From positions 1 through 39,754 of the forward strand of contig CAKZPN010000030.1 of NCBI GenBank assembly GCA_937139335.1: 39,754 nt of DNA, in the 5' to 3' direction. Source of the DNA: an uncultured Roseicyclus sp. GTDB taxonomy: Bacteria > Pseudomonadota > Alphaproteobacteria > Rhodobacterales > Rhodobacteraceae. Under the pieces are notes generated by a model, which saw only the letters and a list, made by a program, of their open reading frames with translations, was not told the origin of the DNA and ran no database searches. The position numbers were made by a program, and so were the translations under genes. This document shows positions 8,414 through 16,502 of the stretch, in pieces; within the stretch, counting starts at the first letter, position 1, and every line of letters begins with the position of its first letter.

Positions 8414-10236
8414 GCGGCGCGCACAGGGCCCAGCCCCGCCGCGCGGCGGAGTGCTGCCTTGGCCGGATCGTCGGAGGTGAGCAGGTCGGCAAAGACCTCC
8501 TCGGTGGCGTGCTTGTAGCTCAACTCGTAGAACAGCCGGTGCTGCGACCACGCCAGGAACCCCGCCCCGGTCAGGCCCGGCGGGCGGATGTGCAGGTCAT
8601 CCGCGTTCAGTCCGCGGTGGGTGGCGCCCTGCCCCACCAGCAGGCTGCGCATCACGGTCGAGATCAGGCCGGGCGCGCGCGGCGCGCGCTTGCCGAAGGG
8701 CATCACCGTCCGTTTCACCAGGTCGGCCCGCCCCGGAAGGCTGGCGTAATCGACGTGGATCGGGCTGGAGGTGTCCTTTTGCACGTTCACCACCACGTTC
8801 GGCCCGGTCTTCAGACCGTGCATGTCGCGGAACGGCATGTTGTCGATGCAGCCGCCATCGACCAGCATCCCGCCGCCCGGCGTGAAGAAGGCCGGCAGGA
8901 TCCCCGGAATGGCCGAGGAGGCGCGCACCGCCTCCCACAAAGGCCCGCGCCGCAGCACCCGTTTCTCCATCGTCGAAAGATCGGCCGCGACGGCGTAGAA
9001 GGGCAGCCAAAGGTCCTCGATCGGTTCGTCGCCGAAATGCTCGCGCAGCGCGGCGTCGAGGACCTTGTGATCGAGGAAGGCGTATTTCGGCACGGTGACG
9101 CGGCGCATCGCGCCGGAGCGGACAAAGATCTGCTCCACCCGCGGGCCGATATCGGGCGCGGGCACGCCAAGCGCGATGGCGCCCGCCATGGCGCTGCCGA
9201 CGGAGGTTCCGCCGACGATGTCGATAGGCAGCCCCGCCTCCTCCATCGCGCGCCAGACCCCGACATGCGCGACGCCGAAGGCGCCGCCGCCCGACAGGAC
9301 GAGGCCCACGGCGCTGCCCGACAGGAACCGGCCCAGCCGCGCCATGTCGGCGCCATCCTCGGTCAGCGCTACATGGTGGTGCAGGAACACCGGACGCGAA
9401 CTGAGCCAGCGCCCGGTGCCGGAGGCGCGCTGCATCCGGTGCGGGTGGATCAGGACCAGCCGCCGCTGGCTTTCGGGCAGGATCGACAGCGCGATTTTCT
9501 CGATCTCGGAGGGCGGCGTATAATGCACGGATTGCGCGACGAAGACCGCCTGGTCGGCCTGCCTCAGCGCGGCGTTGGACCAGGCACTGGCCTCGGGGCC
9601 GGCGACGAAGAGCACGATGCCGCCCCGGCGTTCCTGATCGTTGAGCCACGCCACCGCCTCGCCGCCTGCGGGGTCGGCCTTCGGGCCCAGCGCCTCGCGA
9701 AAGCTCTGCTCGGTCACCACGGTGACAGGGTGATGCGCGCCGATGACCCGCGCCAGTTCTGGCACGAAACGCGCGGGCAAGGGCGCCTGACCGCCCGGCA
9801 GGATGCAGAAGGTGCGGGCCGGCGGGCGGCTCGGGTCCGGCGTGACGCGAGCCGATGTCGCGGCGAGCCGCTCGGCCAGTTCCGCCGTGATCGAGCGGGC
9901 GAGATCCGGGTTCTCGCGGCAGAGCGCGTCGTAATCGGCCCGCGCGATCTTCAGCACCACGCTGTCGCGGGCCGCGATGACGTCGGCGGTGCGGGGCTTG
10001 CCGGTGAAGAACGCGATCTCGCCGATGACGGAGCCTGCGCCGATCTCGGCCAGCTCAACCCCGCCACGCTCAACCCGGAACCGGCCGGTCTGGACCAGGA
10101 ACATGGCGTCGGCACCGCTGCCCCCCGCGATCAACGTGTCGCCGCGGCGCACCCTTTGTTGCGGCAGGCGGGCCAATGCCGCGCCTTCGAGAACCGCGAA
10201 AAGCCCTTGCGGTGCGAAACCATCCAAGGTCGTCAT
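8410..10236 (-). CDS. Cyclic-nucleotide-domain patatin-like phospholipase (NTE/RssA type)
   Basis: A 608-residue protein with a cyclic-nucleotide-binding-like fold at about residues 5-125 (GSVIGEIAFFTGKPRTADV is the phosphate-cassette region) joined to a patatin domain. The patatin part has the oxyanion motif SGGGAFGVAHVG near 315, the nucleophile elbow GTSVG with Ser345, and the catalytic Asp in DGG at about 460. This is the bacterial neuropathy-target-esterase layout, predicting a membrane-associated lysophospholipase or esterase. The ATG at 10236 has GGGAG six bases upstream and is preferred over a TTG at 10260. It follows the DUF938 gene by 86 bp on the same strand and ends in a CTAG shared with the dehydrogenase gene. 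Whether cNMP is bound cannot be judged from the cassette alone. Confidence 0.88.
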   Translation of the reverse strand: MTTLDGFAPQGLFAVLEGAALARLPQQRVRRGDTLIAGGSGADAMFLVQTGRFRVERGGVELAEIGAGSVIGEIAFFTGKPRTADVIAARDSVVLKIARADYDALCRENPDLARSITAELAERLAATSARVTPDPSRPPARTFCILPGGQAPLPARFVPELARVIGAHHPVTVVTEQSFREALGPKADPAGGEAVAWLNDQERRGGIVLFVAGPEASAWSNAALRQADQAVFVAQSVHYTPPSEIEKIALSILPESQRRLVLIHPHRMQRASGTGRWLSSRPVFLHHHVALTEDGADMARLGRFLSGSAVGLVLSGGGAFGVAHVGVWRAMEEAGLPIDIVGGTSVGSAMAGAIALGVPAPDIGPRVEQIFVRSGAMRRVTVPKYAFLDHKVLDAALREHFGDEPIEDLWLPFYAVAADLSTMEKRVLRRGPLWEAVRASSAIPGILPAFFTPGGGMLVDGGCIDNMPFRDMHGLKTGPNVVVNVQKDTSSPIHVDYASLPGRADLVKRTVMPFGKRAPRAPGLISTVMRSLLVGQGATHRGLNADDLHIRPPGLTGAGFLAWSQHRLFYELSYKHATEEVFADLLTSDDPAKAALRRAAGLGPVRAA

Positions 10237-10322
10237 CGAAATCTCCCACCCGGGCGGCAATGGTCCCCCGGCAGGCGCAAGACTATGCGCGCCTGATCCT
10301 AAACGCGACCGTTTTCCGGGTG

Positions 10323-10982
10323 TTACGCGGAATTGCGCCGCTCGAACACCAGCAGGAGATTGTTGGCCGGCATCGCCACCGTCTCGACATGGCCTAGGCC
10401 CGCGGCAACCAGATGGGCGCAGGTGTCGATCACGTCCTTGTAGCCGATGGCCGGGTCCTGCGCACGAAGGCTGGCGTCGAAGGTGGCGTCGCCCTCGCTC
10501 GTCGCCGCCCCATCGCGCAGGAACGGACCGTAAAGCGCGAAGAGACCCCCCGGCGCCAGCGCCGCGGCAATCTCGGTCAGGACCGTTTCCGCCTCGGGGG
10601 TGGAGATCAGGTGCAGGAGGTTCACCAGCACGATCAGCTCAGCCGGCCCATGATCCGCCGCCCAGCCGGGGCGGGCGGCGTCGAGGTCGCGGGGCGGGCG
10701 TATGTTGGGCAGGCCGGATGCTTCCGTCCAGGCGGCGATGGAGGCGCGTCGCGCGGCGTCGGGATCGGTCGGCTGCCAGACGAGGCCGGGCATCGCGGCG
10801 GCGAAGCTGACAACGTGTTCGCCGGTGCCCGACGCGATCTCCAGCGCGCGGCCATCCAGGGGCGCCAGCCGTTGCAACTCGGCGCAGATCAGATCGCGGT
10901 TGCGCAGCGCCGAGGGGGCGGAGATGCGGGCGTCGCCCCCCGCCTCCCCCGGCGCGTCGGGCAGGTCGAGACGACGGATCAC
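10323..10982 (-). CDS. DUF938 family SAM-dependent methyltransferase
   Basis: A 219-residue class I methyltransferase-like protein. The SAM-binding motif I reads LEIASGTGEH near residue 48, motif IV is IVLVNLLHLIS around 117, and the C-terminal part has the GLFALYGPF and KDVIDTCAHLVAAGL stretches of the DUF938 family. No substrate is known for the family. Its start is GTG, overlapping the stop of the exported-protein gene (GTGA), so the two are probably translationally coupled. The patatin gene follows downstream. Confidence 0.82.
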   Translation of the reverse strand: MIRRLDLPDAPGEAGGDARISAPSALRNRDLICAELQRLAPLDGRALEIASGTGEHVVSFAAAMPGLVWQPTDPDAARRASIAAWTEASGLPNIRPPRDLDAARPGWAADHGPAELIVLVNLLHLISTPEAETVLTEIAAALAPGGLFALYGPFLRDGAATSEGDATFDASLRAQDPAIGYKDVIDTCAHLVAAGLGHVETVAMPANNLLLVFERRNSA

Positions 10983-11446
10983 TGCTGCTGCATCATGATG
11001 CCCATCGCGCCGCTTTCGGCCATGCGGGCCATCATGACCTCCATGACGCCGCAGCCGGTCATCAGCGCCTGCGCCTGTTCGTCCGACATGCCGGCGGGCT
11101 GGCTGACGCCGCTCGCCATCTCGCCGCTCATCAGCGTCTCGGGCGTGGCGTCGGCCATGGCGACTTCCATCTGGTCCAGCATCTCGTCCACGCCGTCTTC
11201 GCCCACGGCATCGACATAGCCGTCGAGCATGCAGGAATAGGCGCTGCGCACGCGGTCATCCCAGGCGGGGTCGGGCATGTTGCCCTCGAGCGCGGGGATC
11301 TGCGCCACCAGCGCCTCGTTCATCAGGGCGTTGGCCTGTTCGGACAGCACCTCCATCCGGTCGAGCTGCGATTGCGCCAGCGCGGGCAGCGGCGCGACCA
11401 GGGCGGCGGCAAGGGCGGCGGCAGTGAGGGCACGGGGAAGGGTCAT
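10979..11446 (-). CDS. Exported Met-rich hypothetical protein
   Basis: A 155-residue protein of unknown function. Residues 1-25 are a clear Sec signal peptide (MTLPRALTAAALAAALVAP, with a cut expected near ALA-QS). The mature part is acidic and helical with two cysteines (SCMLDG and TGCGVME). Its C terminus is unusually rich in methionine: VMEVMMARMAES followed by GIMMQQQ. Methionine-rich exported tails sometimes bind copper or protect against oxidation, but nothing here proves that. The ATG at 11446 has AAAGGAG seven bases upstream and is preferred over a longer frame. The stop overlaps the GTG start of the DUF938 gene. Confidence 0.72.
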   Translation of the reverse strand: MTLPRALTAAALAAALVAPLPALAQSQLDRMEVLSEQANALMNEALVAQIPALEGNMPDPAWDDRVRSAYSCMLDGYVDAVGEDGVDEMLDQMEVAMADATPETLMSGEMASGVSQPAGMSDEQAQALMTGCGVMEVMMARMAESGAMGIMMQQQ

Positions 11447-11522
11447 GGTCTCTCCTTTGCGACGGGGTCTGTCCATCATGTAGGGGCTTCGGGCGGATTG
11501 GGAACCGGCGGTTTCCCTGACC

Positions 11523-12605
11523 TCAGCGGAACCGCGCCGGGCTCAGCGCCGCGACTGTAGCGGCATCAAGCTCGGGTTTCCGCCCGGCGACGAGGTCGGC
11601 GACGAGGCGCGAGGCGGCGGGCGCGGTCTGGAACCCGTAGCCGCCCTGCCCCGCCACCCAGACGAAGGACGGGTCTGCCGGCTCGGGGCCCAGCACCAGT
11701 GCGCGGTCGGGCGAAAAGCTGCGCAGACCGGCCCAGGACGAGGTCAGGCGCGTCACCTCCTCGGTCACGAAACGCTGGTAGCGCGCGATGCCCTCGGCCA
11801 GCCTCATGTCCTCGGGCCAGGCGTCATGCGGCTCGGTCACCGGGTCTTCCTCGGCGGGCGACACGATGAGCTGGCCGGCGTCGGGCTTGGCATACCAGGT
11901 CTCGCCCGCGCCAAGCAGCATCGGCCAGCGCGACACCTCATGGCCGCCCGGCGCAGGAATGCGGGCGACGGACCGGCGGTAGGGCGTGATGCCGAGAGGC
12001 GCGATGCCTGCCAACGCGGCCACGCCATCGGCCCAGGCCCCGGCGGCGTTCACCAGCGTGCGGGCGGTGTGGTCGCCGTCGCTCGTCCAGACCTGCCAGC
12101 CGCCCGCCTGCTTCGCGATCTGCGTCACGGACGCGCCGGTCTGCACCGTCCCGCCATTGGCCCGGATGGTGCGCGCGAAATGCTGGATCAGCCGGTCGGT
12201 GTCGATGTCCCAGGCGTCGTGATGCGCCGCCGCCCCCGTGATGGCCTCGGGGTTCAGCGCCGGCACAAGGGCCACGGCTTCCTCGATGCTGACGGTCGGC
12301 AGACCCATCTTGGCGACGTCACGAGCGAAGATCTCCTCCTCCCCTACGCCCGCCAACAGCATCAGTCCGCGCGGGCTCAGCACGCCGCCGTCAAGGCTCT
12401 CGTGATCGGCGCGCGAGGCCAGGTTGAGCGCCACCGTGACGGCATGGCCATACTGCGCCTCGTAAAGCGCGGCGGAGCGGCCGGAGGCGTGATAGGCGAG
12501 CGCCGGTTCCGCCTCCAGCAGCAAGACGGAGCCCAGTTCGGACAGCCGCGCGCCCGCGGAAATGCCGGCGATGCCGCCGCCGATGACGAGGAAATCATGG
12601 GTCAT
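11523..12605 (-). CDS. FAD-dependent oxidoreductase, D-amino-acid/glycine oxidase (DAO) family
   Basis: A 360-residue single-domain flavoprotein of the DAO superfamily (DadA/SoxB-like). The N-terminal FAD motif is FLVIGGGIAGISAGARLSELG, with LLLEAEPALAYHASGRSAA as the second FAD contact. The C-terminal signature GQGGYGFQTAPAASRLVADL ends the fold. No signal peptide or second domain is present. The substrate is probably an amino acid or other secondary amine, not resolvable here. I use the ATG at 12605, which starts right at the nucleotide-binding strand; a GTG at 12629 is possible and neither has a strong ribosome site. It lies between the membrane-protein gene and the exported-protein gene. 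Confidence 0.83.
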   Translation of the reverse strand: MTHDFLVIGGGIAGISAGARLSELGSVLLLEAEPALAYHASGRSAALYEAQYGHAVTVALNLASRADHESLDGGVLSPRGLMLLAGVGEEEIFARDVAKMGLPTVSIEEAVALVPALNPEAITGAAAHHDAWDIDTDRLIQHFARTIRANGGTVQTGASVTQIAKQAGGWQVWTSDGDHTARTLVNAAGAWADGVAALAGIAPLGITPYRRSVARIPAPGGHEVSRWPMLLGAGETWYAKPDAGQLIVSPAEEDPVTEPHDAWPEDMRLAEGIARYQRFVTEEVTRLTSSWAGLRSFSPDRALVLGPEPADPSFVWVAGQGGYGFQTAPAASRLVADLVAGRKPELDAATVAALSPARFR

Positions 12606-12638
12606 GGCCGCATCGGTGCCATGCGGCACCGGCGCTGT

Positions 12639-13523
12639 CTAGCCCGCCCCCGCGCTGCGCCGCATCAGGGCCAGCGCGCCCCACAGAAGCAGCGCGGGCA
12701 GCACCAGCGTGCGCAACGCGAAGATGCCGATGATGGTGAGCGAGGCGCGGAACAGCTCGTCTGCCTGCGACATCAGCAGCACGGCGGCCTCGCGGTAGCG
12801 ACCCAGGGCGGCCACGGCCTCGGTGATGTCGTCGCCGATCCACGCGCGCGGATCCCACCACGAGGGCGGCATCTCGTCTGCAACCGGTGTCTCGGACGCG
12901 TCTTCAAGCTCGGCAGCAATGCCGGACCCGACGAGGATCCGCGCCTCGCGCGTCACGTCGTCGAGCGAGGCCATCGCTTCGGTCCATTGCGGCTCGGTGA
13001 TGCGCTCGCCCAGCGCCACGCCGCCCGCGAAGCCCAGCGGCAAGACCACGCCCAGCACCGCGCCGAGCCGCATCGCGTAGCCGGCCGCGGCGCGCATCCC
13101 GTCGATGGCCACCAGCAGGTCGTCGGCCACCCTGAGCAGGCACCCGAGCCCGAAGAGGCAGAGACCCAGGGCCGCGACCGGCGCAAAGCCCACGGTCGCC
13201 AGCGCCGCCCCCGCTGCAACGGCAAAGACCACGTCGGCCACCCGTTCCACGGTGTCGTCGACCGGCTCCAGCACCTTCAGCGGCTGCAGGCTCGCCTGCG
13301 CGCCGACCGAGGCGCCGATCTCGATCTCCTGCGCCGTCGACAGCGCCGCGTTGATGATGCGGAGCGAGACATAGACCGTGGCGGTGCTCGCCGCGATATC
13401 CTCTGCCGCCGCGCTGGCCGGGCCGAGTGCCGGGTTCAGCGGCCCGCGCCCGGACAGCTCCCACAACCCGACGGCGAGGGCGAGCACGCCCAGAAGTGCG
13501 ACGAGCGCCCCCCGCCCTTTCAC
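12639..13523 (-). CDS. Uncharacterised inner-membrane protein
   Basis: A 294-residue protein I cannot name. Hydrophobic segments lie near residues 5-22, 97-130 (probably two helices), 150-171 and 258-287. Between the first two is a polar, probably periplasmic part with RIINAALSTAQEIEIGASVG and LKVLEPVDDTVERVADV, a pattern I have met in uncharacterised membrane proteins of other Proteobacteria. A second soluble part (172-257) is acidic, with WWDPRAW in its middle. The GTG start at 13523 overlaps the stop of the hydroxyacid dehydrogenase gene (GTGA), and a longer open frame upstream is only a shadow of that gene. No enzymatic motif is visible. Confidence 0.75.
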   Translation of the reverse strand: MKGRGALVALLGVLALAVGLWELSGRGPLNPALGPASAAAEDIAASTATVYVSLRIINAALSTAQEIEIGASVGAQASLQPLKVLEPVDDTVERVADVVFAVAAGAALATVGFAPVAALGLCLFGLGCLLRVADDLLVAIDGMRAAAGYAMRLGAVLGVVLPLGFAGGVALGERITEPQWTEAMASLDDVTREARILVGSGIAAELEDASETPVADEMPPSWWDPRAWIGDDITEAVAALGRYREAAVLLMSQADELFRASLTIIGIFALRTLVLPALLLWGALALMRRSAGAG

Positions 13524-14506
13524 AGCATGCTCGGCACGACCAGGTCGGGCGGGCGGTGGCCGTCGGCGAAGGTCTTGATGTTGATGAGAACCTTCTCGCC
13601 CATCTCGATCCGCCCCTCGCGGGTGGCCGAGCCCATGTGCGGCAAGAGCACGACGTTGGGCAGTTCGCGCAGGCGCGGGTTCACCTCGCGGCCCTTCTCG
13701 AACACGTCGAGGCCGGCGCCCGCGATCTCGCCGGCGCGGAGCATCCGAGTCAGCGCGTTCTCGTCGATGACTTCCCCGCGCGAGGTGTTCACGATCACTG
13801 CGTCCTGTTTCATCAGTTTTAGCCGCCGCGCGTTCATCAGGTGGAAGGTCGAGGGCGTGTGCGGGCAGTTGACCGAGACCACGTCCATGCGCGCGATCAT
13901 CTGGTCGAGGCTTTCCCAATAGGTCGCCTCCAGCGCGCCTTCGATGTCGGGATGGACGCGGCGGCGGTTGTGGTAATGCACCTGCATCCCGAAGGCGCGG
14001 GCACGGCGGGCAACCGCCTGCCCGATCCGGCCCATGCCGAGGATGCCGAGCCGCTTGCCCGACACGCGACCACCCATGAAGGCGGTGGGTGCCCAACCCT
14101 CCCAGTTGCCGGCCTGCATCGCCGCCATGCCCTCGGGCAGGCGGCGCAGCACCGCCAGGATCAGCGCCAGCGCCATGTCGGCGGTGTCGTCGGTCATCAC
14201 GCCGGGCGTGTTCGAGACCAGGATGCCGCGCTGCCGGGCGGTGGCGACGTCGATATGGTCGACCCCCGCGCCGTAGTTGGCGATCAGCTTCAGCCTGTCG
14301 CCCGCCTGCCCCAGCATCCCGCCGTCGATCCGGTCGGTGATACAGGGCACGATCACGTCGGCGCGGGTCATCGCGGCGACGAGCTCCGCCTTGGTCATCG
14401 GCCGGTCCTCGTCGCGCAACTCGACATCGAACAATTCGGTCATCCGGGTTTCGACGGGCTCCGGCAACCGTCGCGTCACGACAACACTCAAGCGTTGAGC
14501 TGGCAT
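13520..14506 (-). CDS. D-2-hydroxyacid dehydrogenase (glyoxylate/hydroxypyruvate reductase type)
   Basis: A 328-residue NAD(P)-dependent enzyme of the D-isomer-specific 2-hydroxyacid dehydrogenase family. The dinucleotide-binding motif is GILGMGRIGQAVARRA near 155-170. The substrate Arg is in NTSRGEVID, the Glu in AGLDVFE and the catalytic His in LLPHMGSAT, all three of the expected active-site residues. Substrate-domain motif ANYGAGVDHID is also typical. The length fits glyoxylate reductases (about 320-335). The ATG at 14506 has GGAAGGG five bases upstream; the longer frame has no support. It heads a minus-strand run of six genes. The exact substrate is not determined. Confidence 0.9.
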   Translation of the reverse strand: MPAQRLSVVVTRRLPEPVETRMTELFDVELRDEDRPMTKAELVAAMTRADVIVPCITDRIDGGMLGQAGDRLKLIANYGAGVDHIDVATARQRGILVSNTPGVMTDDTADMALALILAVLRRLPEGMAAMQAGNWEGWAPTAFMGGRVSGKRLGILGMGRIGQAVARRARAFGMQVHYHNRRRVHPDIEGALEATYWESLDQMIARMDVVSVNCPHTPSTFHLMNARRLKLMKQDAVIVNTSRGEVIDENALTRMLRAGEIAGAGLDVFEKGREVNPRLRELPNVVLLPHMGSATREGRIEMGEKVLINIKTFADGHRPPDLVVPSML

Positions 14507-14659
14507 CAGACCCTTCCCCGTTCTGGCATTTGCGCCCTTGGCATGACACTCTCCGATCCAAACCGGGGGTGCAAGCTGCGAGGCTGACGCAGCCCGGTGC
14601 CAGAGCAAGAAAAGACGCGCCCCGCAACGCAGGGGCGGGCAAGGGCAGAGACGAGCGGA

Positions 14660-15322
14660 ATGCAACAAGCACGGGCACGGCGCGGCCTTCTGGCGGCCTC
14701 ACTCTTCATTGCCCTCGGGCTTGGCGGCGCGGCATTGGCCCAGGACAGGCCGCAAACCGAACCAGTGCCGCGCCCGCTGTCGCTGGCGGCCCTGCAGGTG
14801 CCCGAGGTCACGGCCCCCGAAGCCGCGGCCGCGCCCGCCGTCGAGGCCGCGCTCACGCTCGAAACCCCCGCCGCCGCCCGGGTCATCGACGGCCGCGTCG
14901 GGCCCGTCACCGGCTTTCCGCTGCCGCGCTATGTGTCGATCAAGGCGTCCGAGGCCAACGCACGGCGCGGGCCGTCGCGCAGCCACCGCATCGACTGGGT
15001 GTTCCAGCGCCGCAACATGCCGGTGATGATCGTCGCCGAACACGGCCATTGGCGCCGGGTGGTCGACCGCGACGGTGCCGGCGGCTGGGTCCATTACACG
15101 CTCCTGTCGGGCGAGCGCACCGCCATCGTGGAGGTCGACCGGCTGCAGCTTTTCCAGCGCCCCGACCCTGCCTCCATGGTGCGGGCCGAGGCCGAGCGTG
15201 GCGTGATCGGCAGTTTGCGCGAATGCCACGGCGACTGGTGCGAGATGGAAGTCGGCGGCTTCCGCGGCTGGGTCGAGACCAGCGCCCTCTGGGGTGTGGA
15301 GCCGGGCGAAAGCTTCGACTAA
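14660..15322 (+). CDS. Exported bacterial SH3-domain protein
   Basis: A 220-residue exported protein. Residues 1-28 are a signal peptide ending ALAQD. A proline/alanine-rich linker (30-80) leads into two SH3_4-type repeats: the first around VSIKASEANARRGPS through GGWVHYTLLSG, the second around LQLFQRPDPAS through GFRGWVETSALWGV. Such domains usually bind cell-wall peptides or act in the periplasm; no catalytic residues are seen. The second repeat has a cysteine pair (ECHGDWCEM) that could form a disulfide. The ATG at 14660 starts directly at the signal peptide. A GTG at 14597 would add 21 residues and seems less likely. The gene is divergent from the dehydrogenase gene. Confidence 0.82.
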   Translation: MQQARARRGLLAASLFIALGLGGAALAQDRPQTEPVPRPLSLAALQVPEVTAPEAAAAPAVEAALTLETPAAARVIDGRVGPVTGFPLPRYVSIKASEANARRGPSRSHRIDWVFQRRNMPVMIVAEHGHWRRVVDRDGAGGWVHYTLLSGERTAIVEVDRLQLFQRPDPASMVRAEAERGVIGSLRECHGDWCEMEVGGFRGWVETSALWGVEPGESFD

Positions 15323-15368
15323 GACTGCCCCAGCGCGGTCGCGCGCCAACCTCTCAGGTTTCACGGAC

Positions 15369-16502
15369 ATGACCCAAGACGCACCCAAGCTCAGGGCGGC
15401 GGCCCTCGCCACCCGGCTTGCCTTTCTGGCGGCCGGCTTCGTCATGGCCTGCTGGGCGCCGCTGATCCCCTTCGCCAAGGCGCAGGTGGGCGCGAGCGAG
15501 GGGACTTTCGGCCTCCTGCTGCTGTGCCTCGGGCTCGGCTCGATCATCGCGATGCCGGTGACGGGCTACATCAGCGCGCGCACCGGCGCGCGGCCGATGA
15601 TCCTGCTCGGCGGCTTCGGGCTGGTGCTGCTGCTGCCCGCGCTGGTATTGGCCGCCAGCGTCGTGCTGCTGGGGCTGGCGCTGGCCCTGTTCGGCGCGGC
15701 ACTTGGCACGATCGATGTCGCGATGAACGTTCATGCCGCCGAGGTCGAGACCCGGACCCAGCGCCCGATGATGTCAGGCTTCCATGCGATGTGGAGCGTC
15801 GGCGGCATCCTTGGCGCGGGCGGTGTCACGCTGCTGCTCTGGGCCGGGGCCGCGCCGCTGATCGCAGCGCTGGCCGGCAGCGCCCTCGCCCTTGCCGCAA
15901 TGGTCGTGGCGACGCCCCGATTCCTGCGCGCGGCAGGCGGCACGCCGCCCAAGCTGGCATTGCCGCGCGGCATCGTGCTGCTGCTGGCGGTGCTGGCGGC
16001 CATCAGCTTTCTCGTGGAGGGCGCGGTGCTCGACTGGGGCGCGCTGCTGATCGTGGCGCAGGACCTGCTGGAGCCGACCTCGGCGGGCATCGGTTACATG
16101 CTGTTCTCGATCGCCATGACGGTGGCGCGGCTGACCGGCGACCGCATCGTCGCGGCGCTGGGGCGGCCCGCCGTGCTGGTGCTGGGCGGGCTGGTCGCGA
16201 TCCTGGGCATCGGGCTGACGCTGGTGCCCGGATCGGTGGCGCTGGCGCTGACCGGCTTCGCGCTGATCGGCCTCGGCTGCGCCAACCTCGTGCCCGTGGT
16301 CTTCAGCCTGGCCGCGCGCCAGCCCGACATGGCGCCGGGGCTAGCGGTGGCGGCGGTCACGACGACGGGCTACGCCGGCATCCTGCTTGGCCCCGCGCTG
16401 GTCGGCTTCGCGGCCGAGGCAACCAACCTCGCCATCGCCTTCGCGCTCTTGGCGGTGCTGATGCTGAGCTTCCCGCTCGCCGCGCGGCGGGTGACGCGCT
16501 AG
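15369..16502 (+). CDS. MFS transporter (YbjJ-like)
   Basis: A 377-residue membrane protein with about 12 hydrophobic helices, a major facilitator. It begins RAAALATRLAFLAAGFVMACWAPLIPF and has the loop motif GYISARTGARPMILLGG, matching the MFS motif A region between helices 2 and 3. The GTIDVAMNVHAAEVE stretch near 120 and GFHAMWSVGGILGAG are typical of the YbjJ/FucP-like subgroup, whose substrates are mostly unknown. The ATG at 15369 is 46 bp after the SH3 gene; the ribosome site is weak. Its TAG stop shares CTAG with the convergent peptidase gene. Confidence 0.87.
   Translation: MTQDAPKLRAAALATRLAFLAAGFVMACWAPLIPFAKAQVGASEGTFGLLLLCLGLGSIIAMPVTGYISARTGARPMILLGGFGLVLLLPALVLAASVVLLGLALALFGAALGTIDVAMNVHAAEVETRTQRPMMSGFHAMWSVGGILGAGGVTLLLWAGAAPLIAALAGSALALAAMVVATPRFLRAAGGTPPKLALPRGIVLLLAVLAAISFLVEGAVLDWGALLIVAQDLLEPTSAGIGYMLFSIAMTVARLTGDRIVAALGRPAVLVLGGLVAILGIGLTLVPGSVALALTGFALIGLGCANLVPVVFSLAARQPDMAPGLAVAAVTTTGYAGILLGPALVGFAAEATNLAIAFALLAVLMLSFPLAARRVTR

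Noticed and set aside
5513..8551. Minus-strand open frame of about 1012 codons opposite the methylglycine dehydrogenase gene
   Set aside because: It mirrors a clear gene in the opposite strand, has no recognisable domain, is rich in Arg/His/Gly as expected for a GC-rich shadow, and spans the divergent promoter region.
11826..13922. Plus-strand open frame of about 698 codons across the oxidase, membrane protein and dehydrogenase genes
   Set aside because: It crosses three well supported minus-strand genes, and its peptide has no domain-like order.
14616..14640. Short GC hairpin before the SH3-protein gene
   Set aside because: Only a six-bp stem with an eight-base loop and no T run; expected by chance in this composition.
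13524..14702. Upstream in-frame extension of the membrane-protein gene
   Set aside because: It lies wholly over the dehydrogenase gene; the GTG at 13523 in the GTGA overlap gives a sensible hydrophobic N terminus.
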